Part shown: piece after piece, positions 43,087-52,529 of the stretch | Numbering within the stretch: position 1 is the stretch's first letter | How the letters are laid out: each line of letters starts with the position of its first letter | NCBI GenBank assembly: GCA_947625475.1 | Contig: CANQOL010000008.1 | Span: 24,230-88,229 of the forward strand | Direction: 5' to 3' | Length of the DNA stretch: 64,000 nt | Source of the DNA: an uncultured Acetatifactor sp. | GTDB taxonomy: Bacteria > Bacillota > Clostridia > Lachnospirales > Lachnospiraceae | Notes under the pieces: generated by a model | What the model was told of the DNA's origin: nothing | Seen by the model: only the letters and a program-made list of their open reading frames with translations | Databases searched by the model: none | Position numbers and translations under genes: made by a program

Positions 43087-45195
43087 ATGGCAGTAAAAAG
43101 CGGAAACTTATCGATCAACAGCGAGAACATTTTCCCCATTATCAAAAAGTGGCTGTACTCGGATCACGACATCTTTTACCGTGAGCTGATCTCCAACGGA
43201 TGCGACGCCATCACCAAGCTGAAAAAGCTGGATATGATGGGAGAGTATACGCTGCCGGAGGGATACAGGGCCCGGGTCGATGTGATTGTGGACCCGGAGA
43301 ATAAGACCCTGACCTTTGCGGACAACGGGCTGGGTATGACGGCGGATGAGGTGGACGAGTATATCAATCAGATTGCCTTCTCCGGCGCCACAGACTTTAT
43401 CGAGAAATACAAGGACAAGAGCAACGCGGACCAGATCATCGGACATTTCGGACTGGGCTTCTACTCCGCCTTTATGGTGGCGGATGAGGTGCACATCGAC
43501 ACCCTTTCTTATCAGGAGGGGGCAAAGCCTGTGCACTGGGAGTGCGACGGCGGCACCCAGTTTTCCATGGAGGAGGGCGCGAGGGATCAGGTGGGCACCA
43601 CCATCACCCTCTTCCTCAACGAGGACTGCCTGGAGTTCTGCAATGAGTACAAGGCCCGGGAGGTGCTTAAGAAGTACTGTTCCTTTATGCCCACAGAGAT
43701 CTATCTGTCTAAGAAGAATACCACGGACACTCAGACCATCTCCGAGGATGAGAAGCAGGAGGGGGATGAGGTGCTGGAGGTGATTGAGCCCGAAAAGAAG
43801 GAAGCCTCCGGGGACGGAGAAGAGGGGAAGGAGCCGGAGCAGCCGGAGAAGAAAAAGCTCAAGATCCGCAAGCGTCCGGAGCTGATCAATGAGACCAACC
43901 CTCTCTGGGTCAGAAATGCCAACGACTGCACGAAGGAGGATTACCTGGAGTTCTACCGCAAGGTCTTCATGGACTACAAGGAGCCCCTCTTCTGGATCCA
44001 CCTGAATATGGATTATCCCTTCAACCTGAAGGGCATCCTGTACTTCCCCAAGATCAACATGGAGTACGAGTCCATCGAGGGGACGATCAAGCTCTACAAC
44101 AACCAGGTGTTTGTGGCGGACAATATCAAGGAGGTTATCCCGGAGTTCCTGCTTTTGCTCAAGGGCGTCATCGACTGCCCGGACCTGCCTTTGAACGTGT
44201 CCAGAAGTGCCCTGCAGAACGACGGCTTTGTGAAAAAGATTTCCGACTATATCACCAAGAAGGTGGCGGACAAGCTCTCTGGCATGTGCAAGACTCAGAA
44301 GGAGGAATATGATAAGTACTGGGACGATATCAGCCCCTTCATCAAGTTCGGCTGCCTGAAGGACGACAAGTTCTGCGAGAAGATGAACGACTACATCCTC
44401 TTCAAGAACCTGGAGGGCAAATATCTGACTCTGCCCGAGTGCCTGGAGGTAAAGCCCACGGATACGGAGGATGAGGCCGGCAGCGCCACCGACGAGAACG
44501 GAGAAAAGGTGGAGGCTGAGGTGGTCTCCGATGAGCCCCAGGAGGCCGGGGAGGATGAGCCCGCCCAGGAGGAGGAAAAGAAGGAGAAAATCATCTACTA
44601 TGTCACGGACGAGCAGCAGCAGGGACAGTATATCCAGATGTTTAAGGCTGCCAAGATGGACGCGGTGATCCTGAACCACAATATAGACCAGCCCTTTATC
44701 TCCCAGCTGGAGTCCAAGAACGAGGGCGTGAAGTTTATGCGCATCGATGCGGATCTGACGGATTCCTTCAAGGCCAAGACATCCAAGAAGGCGGAGAAGG
44801 AGCTGGAGGAGCAGACGCAGGTACTCTCCAAGCTGATGAAGAAGGCGGTGAAGAACGACAAGCTCACCGTGAAGGTGGAGAAGCTGAAGAATAAGAAGAT
44901 TTCCTCCGTGATCACTCTCTCCGAGGAAAGCCGCAGGATGCAGGATATGATGAAGATGTACTCCATGCCGGGCATGGATATGGGCGCCTTCGGCGGGGAG
45001 GGGGAGACCCTGATCCTGAACGCGGTCCATCCTCTGGTGCAGTACGTGCTCCAGAATCAGGAGTCCGAGAACGCCAAGACCATCTGCCGGCAGCTGTACG
45101 ATCTGGCCAAGCTCCAGCAGGCGCCCTTAAGCCCTGAGGAAATGGCCGGGTTCGTGGCCCGCAGCAACGAGATCATGCTCCTGCTGGCAAAATAA
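43087..45195 (+). CDS. htpG: Molecular chaperone HtpG (Hsp90)
   Basis: A 702-residue Hsp90. The GHKL ATPase domain shows RELISNGCDAITKLKKL, DNGLGMTADEV, and GHFGLGFYSAFMVAD. The middle domain has NPLWVRNANDCTKEDYLEFY, WIHLNMDYPFNLKGILYFP and NVSRSALQNDGFVKKI. Two acidic insertions stand out, at about residues 218-258 and 457-501, rich in Glu/Asp/Lys and recalling the charged linker of eukaryotic Hsp90. Bacterial HtpG is usually shorter (about 625 residues). The ATG with AAAGGA is preferred to a GTG three codons earlier. It is under CIRCE control. Confidence 0.95.
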   Translation: MAVKSGNLSINSENIFPIIKKWLYSDHDIFYRELISNGCDAITKLKKLDMMGEYTLPEGYRARVDVIVDPENKTLTFADNGLGMTADEVDEYINQIAFSGATDFIEKYKDKSNADQIIGHFGLGFYSAFMVADEVHIDTLSYQEGAKPVHWECDGGTQFSMEEGARDQVGTTITLFLNEDCLEFCNEYKAREVLKKYCSFMPTEIYLSKKNTTDTQTISEDEKQEGDEVLEVIEPEKKEASGDGEEGKEPEQPEKKKLKIRKRPELINETNPLWVRNANDCTKEDYLEFYRKVFMDYKEPLFWIHLNMDYPFNLKGILYFPKINMEYESIEGTIKLYNNQVFVADNIKEVIPEFLLLLKGVIDCPDLPLNVSRSALQNDGFVKKISDYITKKVADKLSGMCKTQKEEYDKYWDDISPFIKFGCLKDDKFCEKMNDYILFKNLEGKYLTLPECLEVKPTDTEDEAGSATDENGEKVEAEVVSDEPQEAGEDEPAQEEEKKEKIIYYVTDEQQQGQYIQMFKAAKMDAVILNHNIDQPFISQLESKNEGVKFMRIDADLTDSFKAKTSKKAEKELEEQTQVLSKLMKKAVKNDKLTVKVEKLKNKKISSVITLSEESRRMQDMMKMYSMPGMDMGAFGGEGETLILNAVHPLVQYVLQNQESENAKTICRQLYDLAKLQQAPLSPEEMAGFVARSNEIMLLLAK

Positions 45196-45234
45196 GAGGG
45201 AACCTTCCCCAGGCTTTGGAGCTTCGACAGCAGG

Positions 45235-45269
45235 AAAGGCCGCCGGCGTTTTTCACCGGCGGCCTTTTT
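45235..45269. terminator. Terminator after htpG
   Basis: A 12-bp perfect stem (45235-45246 with 45256-45267) around CGTTTTTCA is followed by T residues; it may also work for the convergent ABC gene. Confidence 0.85.
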
Positions 45270-45358
45270 GCGGGCAAAATTCTTTTGCAGGAAAACCCTT
45301 TTGCGGGCAAACCCTTTTGCAGGAAAACCCTTTTTGCGGGCAAATCCTTTTGCAGGCA
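45266..45358. repeat. 16-bp tandem repeat after htpG
   Basis: About six units alternate between TTTTGCGGGCAAA(C/T)CC and TTTTGCAGGAAAACCC, filling the space between the terminator and the convergent ABC transporter gene. Confidence 0.85.
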
Positions 45359-45374
45359 TAAGCCAGCGGTCCTG

Positions 45375-47357
45375 TCAGGATTCCACCAGCTGCAGATCGT
45401 AGAGCTTTTTGTAGAGGCCGTTCTGGGCCAGCAGCTCCTGGTGGGTGCCGGACTCCCGGATGCGGCCCTTGTGCATGACCATGATCTTGTCCGCGTGCTG
45501 GATGGTGGAGAGGCGGTGGGCCACCATGATGGTGGTGCGGCCCTCCATGAGCCGGGAGAGGGCCTTCGTGATCAGGCTCTCCGTCTCCGTGTCGATATTG
45601 GCGGTGGCCTCGTCCAGCACCAGAATGGAGGGGCGGTAGGCCAGGGTCCTGGCGAAGGAGATCAGCTGGCGCTGCCCTGCGGAGAGGGTGCTGCCCCGCT
45701 CGGTCACAGGTGCGTCGTACCCGCCGGGCATCTTCTCGATGAAGGTGTCCGCACACACGGTCCGGGCGGCCTGGCGGATTTCCTCCCGGGAGATCTGCTC
45801 ATTCCCAAGGGAGATATTGCCGGCGATGTCCCCGGTGAACAGGAACACGTCCTGCTGGACCTGGCCGATGGCTCCCCGCAGCACATCCGTGTCGATGTCA
45901 CGGATGTTTACGCCGTCGATGAGGATTTCTCCCTTCTGAATATCATAGTAGCGGCCGATCAGGTTCAGGATGGAGGTTTTGCCGGCCCCGGTGGCGCCCA
46001 CGAAGGCCACCCTCTCCCCGGGGCGGATCACAAAGCTCACGTCCTTTAGAATGTAATCCTCCTTCTCATAGGCAAACCACACATGGCGGAATTCGATGCG
46101 CCCCTGAATCTGAACCTCCACAGGCCGGTCGGGTTTCACAATGGCGGGCTTCTCGTCCAGGATGGAGAAGAGCTTTTCCGCGGAGGCCAGGGAGGACTGA
46201 AGGGTGCCGAACTGCTCCGCCAGCTCCTGGATGGGCTCGAAGAAGGAACTGATATAGTTGATAAAGATAAACAGGGTGCCGATGGACAGGCTCCCGCTGA
46301 GCACCAGGGAGCTGCCGTTCCCGATGACCAGCACCATGGCCAGAATGGACACCAGGTAGATGGCGGGCCGGAAAATGGCAAAGATCATCACCTCCCGCCA
46401 GTTGGCCTGGAAGAGCTGACGGGATTTGTGCTCGAACTCCTTGTATTTTTCTTCCTCCCGGGCGAAAACCTGGATGAGCTTCATGCCGGAGAGATGCTCG
46501 GAGAGGAAGGTGTTGATCTCTGTGATCCGGTTCCTGGTGAGCTGGTACGCCTTTCGGGACAGGATGCGGAAGAATACCGTAAGGCCGCCCACCACAGGCA
46601 GCAGCAGGAAGGAAACCGCCGCCATCCGCAGGTTGATGGAGACCATGACCACTCCGTAGCCGATAATTTTCACTACATTTTTAAAGAGCTTTACCAGAAT
46701 GGAGGTGAACAGCTCGTTGACTGCCTCCGTGTCGTTGCTCACCCTGGTTACCAGCTTGCCCACGGGGGTGGTGTTGAAAAAGCTCAGGGAGAGGCTGTGG
46801 ATATGGGAGAAGACCTGCTCCCGCATCCGGTAGATGATCTGCTGGCCCATCTTCTGCAAAAGCCAGGTGTCCAGGGCGTTGAGCACAAAGCCCAGCAGCA
46901 GCATCACAAGATAGAGGCCGGCCGCCGCCAAAATGCCCCGCAGGTCAAAGCGCCGCAGCTCCTTAAGCTCCGCCCGGGAGAGGGGAAGGGCCCCTTTTTC
47001 CACATATTCTGCTAAAAGAGCGCTGTCCGCCTCCTGCAGCGCCTCTGTCTCGGCCAGAGTCAGATCCGGCGCCATGTAATAGGTATCTTCATACAGGAGG
47101 ATCTGGAAGTAGCGTGCCTGAGGGTCCGGGGAGGGCTCATATTCCCTGGTCAGATACAGCTCCCCGTAGGAGACCGCCCCCGGAGCGCCGGCCGTTGTGA
47201 CCCGGTAGGGCCGGTAGTAGCCGTTGATATAGCTGTCGATGGCGTTGCCGATGATGATGGGGCGGTAGAGCTCCACCACAATGATAAAGAGCACCAGCAC
47301 CGTGGCGGCCGTCATCACCCATTTGTGGGGCTTTAAATATGCCAGGAGTCTTTTCAT
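45375..47357 (-). CDS. ABC exporter subunit with consensus ATP site
   Basis: A 660-residue fused permease-ATPase of the MDR/lipid exporter type. An unusually long outward loop of about 110 residues lies between membrane helices 1 and 2. The ATPase has GATGAGKTS, the signature LSAGQRQLISFARTLAYRP, Walker B SILVLDEATANID with the catalytic Glu, and MVAHRLST. It overlaps the preceding exporter gene by four bases (ATGA), forming a heterodimer with it. The substrate may be a drug, peptide or lipid. Confidence 0.9.
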   Translation of the reverse strand: MKRLLAYLKPHKWVMTAATVLVLFIIVVELYRPIIIGNAIDSYINGYYRPYRVTTAGAPGAVSYGELYLTREYEPSPDPQARYFQILLYEDTYYMAPDLTLAETEALQEADSALLAEYVEKGALPLSRAELKELRRFDLRGILAAAGLYLVMLLLGFVLNALDTWLLQKMGQQIIYRMREQVFSHIHSLSLSFFNTTPVGKLVTRVSNDTEAVNELFTSILVKLFKNVVKIIGYGVVMVSINLRMAAVSFLLLPVVGGLTVFFRILSRKAYQLTRNRITEINTFLSEHLSGMKLIQVFAREEEKYKEFEHKSRQLFQANWREVMIFAIFRPAIYLVSILAMVLVIGNGSSLVLSGSLSIGTLFIFINYISSFFEPIQELAEQFGTLQSSLASAEKLFSILDEKPAIVKPDRPVEVQIQGRIEFRHVWFAYEKEDYILKDVSFVIRPGERVAFVGATGAGKTSILNLIGRYYDIQKGEILIDGVNIRDIDTDVLRGAIGQVQQDVFLFTGDIAGNISLGNEQISREEIRQAARTVCADTFIEKMPGGYDAPVTERGSTLSAGQRQLISFARTLAYRPSILVLDEATANIDTETESLITKALSRLMEGRTTIMVAHRLSTIQHADKIMVMHKGRIRESGTHQELLAQNGLYKKLYDLQLVES

Positions 47358-49144
47358 GCCAGATCACCTCCCTCCGGCTCTCTCTCCAGAGCGGCCCGCT
47401 GTTCTCCCTGGGCCGCCTCCAGCTGCTGTTTTTCAAACATATCCCGGTAAATGCCTCCCAGTGCCATGAGGCTTTCATGATTGCCGATCTCCGCGGCTCT
47501 TCCCTCATCCAGCACCAGGATCACGTCCGCGTTCTGGATGGTGGAGATCCGGTGGGCGATGAGAATGGTGGTTTTGCCGGCCCGGTTTTCCTTTAAGTTG
47601 CGCAGAATGTGTTCCTCCGTGTCCGTGTCCACCGCCGAGAGGGCGTCGTCCAGGATCAAAATGGGAGAGTCCTTCATCAGAGCCCGGGCGATGGAGCTTC
47701 GCTGCTTCTGGCCACCGGAGAGGGTCACGCCCCGCTCTCCCACGATGGTCTCATACCCGTCGGGGAAGGAGACGATATTTTCGTGGATACAGGCGGTCTG
47801 GGTGGCCCGGATGATGGCGGGCATGTCCTCATCCTCCACGCCGAAGGCAATGTTGGACTTTAGGGTGTCGGAGAACAGGAAATTGTCCTGGGGCACATAG
47901 GCGATGTTCTCCCGCAGGGTCTTTAAGGGGATGGTGTTGATGTCCCTCCCGTCGATGAGGATCATGCCGGGCTTTGTGTTGTACAGGTGCAGCAGGAGAT
48001 TGACCAGAGTGGATTTCCCGCTGCCGGTGCGGCCGATGACGGCCAGGGTGGTGCCCGCCTTCACCTCCAGGCAGATATCCCGGAGAGTGGGTTCGCTGTG
48101 GCCCCTGTGGATAAAGGTCAGATGGGAGAAGGTGAGATCCCCCCGGATGGAGGGCGCCGGCTCCGTGTTCTCCCCGTCCGCAATCTCAGGCTTTTCGGAA
48201 AAGATGGCCCGGATGCGCTTCAGGGAGGCCCCGCCCTGGGAGAACATGTTGATGGCATCCCCGCAGGCCAGCATGGGCCACACCAGCATGTTGATGTACT
48301 GGTTGAAGGCCACGAACCGCCCCAGGGTGATTTCCCCGATCAAGGCCAGATAACCGCCGTAGATCAGGGTGGAGAGGCTGCTGAAGCCGATGATCACGTC
48401 CAGCAGGGGCATCACCACCGCCTGAAGCCGCACCACCACCAGGTTTTTGTCCATGGTGTTTCGATTGTACCGGGCAAACTGACGCAGCTGGGCCCGCTCC
48501 CGCACGAAAGCCTTGATCACCCGGATGCCCGAGAAGCTCTCCTGTACAAAGTCCGTCAGGTCGGAAACCGCCTCCTGGCGGGCCAGGTATCGGCTGTGCA
48601 TCAGCTTCCCGTAGTAGATTTCCCCCAGGGCGATCACCGCCATGGGGATCAGGGCCAGCAGGGTCAGCTGCACGTTCACATACTGCATCATGCGGGCGAT
48701 GACCATCACCGTCATGATGGTGGCGTCGAAGACGCAGATCACCGCCATGCCGATGGCCATGCGGACCGCATTCAGGTCGCTGGTAAAGCGGGTCATCAGA
48801 TCCCCGGTCTTGTGCTCATTGTAGTATTCCACGCTCATCTTCTCCAGGTGCCGGAACATATCGTTGCGCAGCTCCATCTCGATGGTGCGGGAGGCGCCGA
48901 AGAGAAAATAGCGCCACAGAAACCGTCCCAGGGCCAGGGTGCTGCCCAGCACAAAGAGCCAGATCAGGCAGGTTTTGACCCCTCCCCAGTCCATGGTGTG
49001 GGCGGTGAGCCCGTCGGTGACGGTGCCCGTAAGGCTGGGAATCAGCACGTTGGCAAAGTCCACCACAAAGAGGGTGACGATGCCCGCTATGTACTGAAAC
49101 CGGTGGCGTTTGATATAGGCCAGAATAAAGCGAAAGGATTCCAT
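47354..49144 (-). CDS. ABC exporter subunit with degenerate ATP site
   Basis: A 596-residue fused permease-ATPase. It has GRTGSGKST, LSGGQKQRSSIARALMKDS and IAHRIST, but Walker B reads ILILDDALSAVD, with Asp in place of the catalytic Glu. This is the mark of the non-hydrolysing half of heterodimeric exporters such as BmrC/BmrD. The start MESFRF is chosen because GGAG lies 5 bases upstream within a dispersed leader repeat. It is translationally coupled to the consensus-site subunit. Confidence 0.9.
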   Translation of the reverse strand: MESFRFILAYIKRHRFQYIAGIVTLFVVDFANVLIPSLTGTVTDGLTAHTMDWGGVKTCLIWLFVLGSTLALGRFLWRYFLFGASRTIEMELRNDMFRHLEKMSVEYYNEHKTGDLMTRFTSDLNAVRMAIGMAVICVFDATIMTVMVIARMMQYVNVQLTLLALIPMAVIALGEIYYGKLMHSRYLARQEAVSDLTDFVQESFSGIRVIKAFVRERAQLRQFARYNRNTMDKNLVVVRLQAVVMPLLDVIIGFSSLSTLIYGGYLALIGEITLGRFVAFNQYINMLVWPMLACGDAINMFSQGGASLKRIRAIFSEKPEIADGENTEPAPSIRGDLTFSHLTFIHRGHSEPTLRDICLEVKAGTTLAVIGRTGSGKSTLVNLLLHLYNTKPGMILIDGRDINTIPLKTLRENIAYVPQDNFLFSDTLKSNIAFGVEDEDMPAIIRATQTACIHENIVSFPDGYETIVGERGVTLSGGQKQRSSIARALMKDSPILILDDALSAVDTDTEEHILRNLKENRAGKTTILIAHRISTIQNADVILVLDEGRAAEIGNHESLMALGGIYRDMFEKQQLEAAQGEQRAALEREPEGGDLA

Positions 49145-49200
49145 ACAATCTCCGTTCCGGGGCCCTGGCGAAAATCGGCGCATCCGTGTGATTTCCCCAT
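49145..49200 (-). promoter_or_regulatory. Dispersed leader hairpin before the ABC exporter operon
   Basis: On the minus strand a short stem encloses the loop CACGGATGCGC (49178-49188), then CCGGAACGGAG gives the ribosome binding site before the ATG at 49144. Loop and ribosome binding site match the leaders at 17.8 and 55.2 kb. Confidence 0.6.
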
Positions 49201-49271
49201 GGGCCTCCTGTGTGAAAAAGAGACCGGCTGGCAGATAGCACAACGCTTCTGCAAGCCGGCCCGCATGTCCT

Positions 49272-49300
49272 ATTGTACCGCTTTTGAAGAAAAGTTACAA
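49272..49300 (-). promoter_or_regulatory. Promoter for the ABC exporter operon
   Basis: On the minus strand TTGTAA (49295-49300) and TACAAT (49272-49277) are 17 bp apart, so the leader hairpin is transcribed. Confidence 0.65.
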
Positions 49301-49335
49301 CAGGGAATCTGCAGATTTCACATCCTTTTTCGTCT

Positions 49336-50949
49336 TTACACGTATTTTTCCAGGGTGGCCGCCACGGCGCCCGGGCCGGCGGAGAGCTGGGCAAAATAGG
49401 ATTTCACCAGATCCGCCATCCCCACCTTGATCAGGTCCACCCCGAAGACGGTCTCATTGGAGAGCAGGGGATCCAGACGGCTTAAATCCTTCTCTTCCCC
49501 GGAGAGGGCATAGCCCTCCACGTAGGGGGTCACCTGGGGCAGCAGAGGATCGCTGCTGGGGGAGAAGGGATGTCCGGCGTCGTCCAGGGCCATGAGATAG
49601 CGCAGCCACCCGGCGTACACCAGGGGGATGAGCTTTAAATCCCTTACGGACAGATCCGGCCGCCTCCCGTATGCCTTCACGGTCTCCCCGAAGCGGATGG
49701 GGAGCTTCTGGGAGGTGTCCGTGGCGATGCGCTGGGGCGTATCGGGCATGAAGGGATTGGGGATCCGCAGATTGACCACGGTGTCGATAAACTCCTTCGG
49801 GTCCAGGATACCGGGATCCACCACCACGGGAAGCCCCTCCTGATAGCCGATGCGCTCCACCAGCTTTTTCAGCAGGGGATTCTGCATTTCCTCGGAGATG
49901 CGCTCATAGCCCAGCAGGCACCCGAAGATGGCCAGGGCGGTGTGAAGGGGATTCAGGCAGGTGCAGACCTTCATCTTCTCCACCTTGTCCACGGTCTCCC
50001 GGTCCGTAAAGATGACGCCGCCCTGCTCTAAGGGGGGACGGCCGTTGGGGAAATGATCCTCGATCACCAGATACTCGCATTCCTCCGCGTTCACAAAGGG
50101 GGCCACATAGGTGTTTTTGGAGGTGACGGCGGCCTCCAGCTCCCCGATGCCGTCCGCCCTAAGCAGGGCCTCCACCTTGGCGTCGGGCCGGGGGGTGATT
50201 TTGTCGATCATGCTCCAGGGATAGGATACCTTTTTGGGATCCCGCACATAGCCGGCAAATCCGGCGTCGGCCAGGCCTCTTTCGCACCAGGCGTCCGCAA
50301 AGGCGGTGACGGCGGCCCGGAGCTTGTCCCCGTTGTGGGAGCAGTTGTCCATGCTTACCATGGCGATGGGCAGGGCCCCCTTCTCGTAGCGGTGATACAG
50401 GAGGGAGACCACCTTGCCCAGGTAGCTGTCCGCCGCCTGGGGACCCTTTTCGTAGTCTGCCGCCGCCCCGGGCAGGGGCTTTCCGGACGGGTCAGTGAGG
50501 GCGTAGCCCTTCTCCGTGATGGTAAAGCTGGCCATCTGCAGGGAGGGGGCTTCAAAGATCTCCAGCAGCCTGCCGTACTGGGAAGCGTCAGCCCGGTCCA
50601 GCACCAGGGCCTCCAGAATGCTGCCCACCACGGTCTTTTCCACGGTGTTGTCCGCCTTCAGGGTGGCCAGAATACTCAGATTGTCGTGGGGGCGGTACAT
50701 TTTCTCGATGATTTCATAGTCATACCCCTCTGCGGCGATGAGGCCGGCGGTCATCACGCCCCGGTTTAACAGGTTCTGGACCACGTTGGCCTGGAAGGCC
50801 CGGAAGATATTGCCCGCCCCGAAGTGGATCCAGACGGGGGAGCGGCGGGTTGTCTCAGCCGCGGTCTCATAGTCAAATTCGGGCAGCCGGTAGCCGGCCT
50901 TCAGAAAATCCGGGCGGTTGTCCCGCAGGCTTTTCAGAGTCAGTTTCAT
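49336..50949 (-). CDS. uxuB: D-fructuronate reductase / mannonate oxidoreductase
   Basis: A 537-residue member of the mannitol dehydrogenase family. It has the NAD-binding start VWIHFGAGNIFRAFQANVVQNLL, MVSMDNCSHNGDKL, and the C-terminal VDPGILDPKEFIDTVVNLRIPNPFMPDTPQRIATDTSQKL with the catalytic-domain residues. Placement directly after uxuA, with a four-base overlap, points to fructuronate reductase rather than mannitol dehydrogenase. With UxuA it carries out two steps of glucuronate breakdown. It is convergent with nothing; the exporter operon lies downstream. Confidence 0.9.
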   Translation of the reverse strand: MKLTLKSLRDNRPDFLKAGYRLPEFDYETAAETTRRSPVWIHFGAGNIFRAFQANVVQNLLNRGVMTAGLIAAEGYDYEIIEKMYRPHDNLSILATLKADNTVEKTVVGSILEALVLDRADASQYGRLLEIFEAPSLQMASFTITEKGYALTDPSGKPLPGAAADYEKGPQAADSYLGKVVSLLYHRYEKGALPIAMVSMDNCSHNGDKLRAAVTAFADAWCERGLADAGFAGYVRDPKKVSYPWSMIDKITPRPDAKVEALLRADGIGELEAAVTSKNTYVAPFVNAEECEYLVIEDHFPNGRPPLEQGGVIFTDRETVDKVEKMKVCTCLNPLHTALAIFGCLLGYERISEEMQNPLLKKLVERIGYQEGLPVVVDPGILDPKEFIDTVVNLRIPNPFMPDTPQRIATDTSQKLPIRFGETVKAYGRRPDLSVRDLKLIPLVYAGWLRYLMALDDAGHPFSPSSDPLLPQVTPYVEGYALSGEEKDLSRLDPLLSNETVFGVDLIKVGMADLVKSYFAQLSAGPGAVAATLEKYV

Positions 50950-52028
50950 GACGCGCTCTCCTTTCTGTGCTGCTTTTCGATGGCCTCCCAGAGGCCGTTC
51001 AGGTAGGCGGCACCCAGGGCTCTGTCGTAGAGACCGTAGCCGGGCATGGCCACCTCATCCCAGATCATGCGGCCGTGGTCGGGGCGGATCGGGCCCGTAA
51101 AGCCGATGTCGTAGAGGGCAAGCATGATCTCGTACATGTCGAAGGAGCCGTCGCTGGAGAGGTGGGCGGCCTCCTCAAAGTCGGTGGGGGAATTGAATTT
51201 CAGGTTGCGCACATGGGCGAAATGGATCCGGCCCTTCAAAGAACGGATCATATCCGGCAGGTCGTTCTCCAGGTTGGTGCCGTAGGAGCCGGAGCAGAAG
51301 GTTACGCCGTTGTGGGGGTTGTCCACCATCTGCATCATCCGCAGGATATTGGCCTTGCTGGTGATGATGCGGGGCAGCCCGAACACGCTCCAGGCGGGGT
51401 CGTCCGGGTGGATTGCCATGTTGATATCGTACTTGTCACAGGTGGGCATAATGCGCTCCAGGAAGTATTTCAGGTTGGCAAAGAGTTTTTCCTCATCCAC
51501 GTCCTGATACATCTCAAAGAGCTCCTTGATGTGTGCCATGCGCTCAGGCTCCCAGCCGGGGAGAACCGTCCCGTTGGAGGATGCCGAGAGGGAGGCGAAC
51601 AGGTCCTCCGGGTGGATGGCGTCCACGGCGGCCTGGTTGTAGGCCAGCACGGTGGAGCCGTCAGGGCGCACCCGGGCCAGCTCGGTGCGGGTCCAGTCAA
51701 AGACGGGCATGAAGTTGTAGCAGACCAGGTGGACGTCTGCCTGGCCCAGGCGCTCCAGGGTCAGGATGTAGTTGTCGATGTACTGATCCCGGTCAGGGGT
51801 GCCTACCTTGATGGCGTCGTGGATGTTGACGCTCTCGATGCCGGCCAGCTTCAGGCCGGAGGCTTCGATTTCCTGTTTGAGGGACAGGATGTCTTCGGTT
51901 TTCCAGACCTCTCCGGGAGTGGTGCCGTAGAGGGTGGAGATCACGCCGGTGACGCCGGGGATCTGGCGGATTTGTTTGAGGGTGACGGTGTCGTACTGGG
52001 AACCGTACCAGCGAAGGGTCATTTGCAT
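50946..52028 (-). CDS. uxuA: Mannonate dehydratase
   Basis: A 360-residue UxuA, which dehydrates D-mannonate to 2-keto-3-deoxygluconate. It starts MQMTLRWYGSQYDTVTLKQIRQIPGV and has AGIESVNIHDAIKVG, AIHPDDPAWSVFGLPRI, VTFCSGSYG, IHFAHVRNLK and IRPDHGRMIW, including metal-binding His and Cys residues. AAGGAGG lies 12 bp before the ATG; a TATAAT on the minus strand near 52086-52091 may be its -10. A divergent AraC regulator 500 bp away may control it. Confidence 0.95.
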   Translation of the reverse strand: MQMTLRWYGSQYDTVTLKQIRQIPGVTGVISTLYGTTPGEVWKTEDILSLKQEIEASGLKLAGIESVNIHDAIKVGTPDRDQYIDNYILTLERLGQADVHLVCYNFMPVFDWTRTELARVRPDGSTVLAYNQAAVDAIHPEDLFASLSASSNGTVLPGWEPERMAHIKELFEMYQDVDEEKLFANLKYFLERIMPTCDKYDINMAIHPDDPAWSVFGLPRIITSKANILRMMQMVDNPHNGVTFCSGSYGTNLENDLPDMIRSLKGRIHFAHVRNLKFNSPTDFEEAAHLSSDGSFDMYEIMLALYDIGFTGPIRPDHGRMIWDEVAMPGYGLYDRALGAAYLNGLWEAIEKQHRKESAS

Positions 52029-52162
52029 GGTGAAAGGGGCCTCCTTGTTCCCCTGGGGGGTGATGAGTGATTGAGGTTATATGTGTATTATACAGGGGAA
52101 GTTTTTGCAGGAAAAGGGTGGATGTTGCTTGAATGGAGGCAAAAATTGCGGTATGATGGAGA

Positions 52163-52268
52163 AGGGGAGGCTCAGGTCGAAGGGGAGGCTCAGGTCGAAG
52201 GGGACGCTCAGGTCGAAGGGGAGGCTCAGGTTGAAGGGGACGATCAGGTCGAAGGGGACGCTCAGGTC
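52163..52268. repeat. 18-bp tandem array (left of palindromic element)
   Basis: About six units of AGGGGAGGCTCAGGTCGA, with some AGGGGACG and other variants, run from 52163 into the left arm of the palindromic element. Confidence 0.85.
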
Positions 52269-52396
52269 CGGCTGTACTGCTTCCTTGGGCACGCTTTCGC
52301 TCCGTAAAAAACGTTGCGTCACTAAGCTCGTAAGGGACCTCGCTAAGTGACGACGTTTTTTAAGGGCCTTGCGGAAGCAGTACAGCCGGGCCTGAG
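52261..52396. repeat. Hairpin-core element inside 24-bp palindromic arms (copy 2)
   Basis: Arms 52261-52284 and 52373-52396 pair over 24 bp with one G-T pair. The inner core again runs from CGCTCCGTAAAAAACG to CGTTTTTTAAGGGCCT, with an inner stem GCGTCACT...AGTGACGAC where copy 1 has GCCTCACT...AGTGAGGGC: a C-G pair is swapped for G-C, showing the stem is kept. The arms are unrelated to those of copy 1. Confidence 0.75.
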
Positions 52397-52487
52397 CTGG
52401 GTATGGACGGGGCTGAGCTGGGTATGGGCGGGGCTGAATTGGGTATGGGCGGGGCTGAATTGGATATGGGCGGGGCCAAGCTGGATA
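52391..52487. repeat. 21-bp tandem array (right of palindromic element)
   Basis: About 4.6 units of GCTGAGCTGGGTATGGGCGGG and variants start inside the right arm of the palindromic element at 52391. If translated on the plus strand it would give a Trp-rich seven-residue repeat, but the likely AraC start is downstream of it. Confidence 0.85.
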
Positions 52488-52529
52488 GTGGGAAGGTTTG
52501 GGATGTGTATGAGGAAAGGAGGGGCGGAG

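Noticed and set aside
52081..52529. Repeat-encoded proteins (six- and seven-residue repeats) beside uxuA
   Set aside because: They are translations of the tandem arrays; the AraC start at 52530 has a good ribosome binding site, so the repeats are more likely non-coding.
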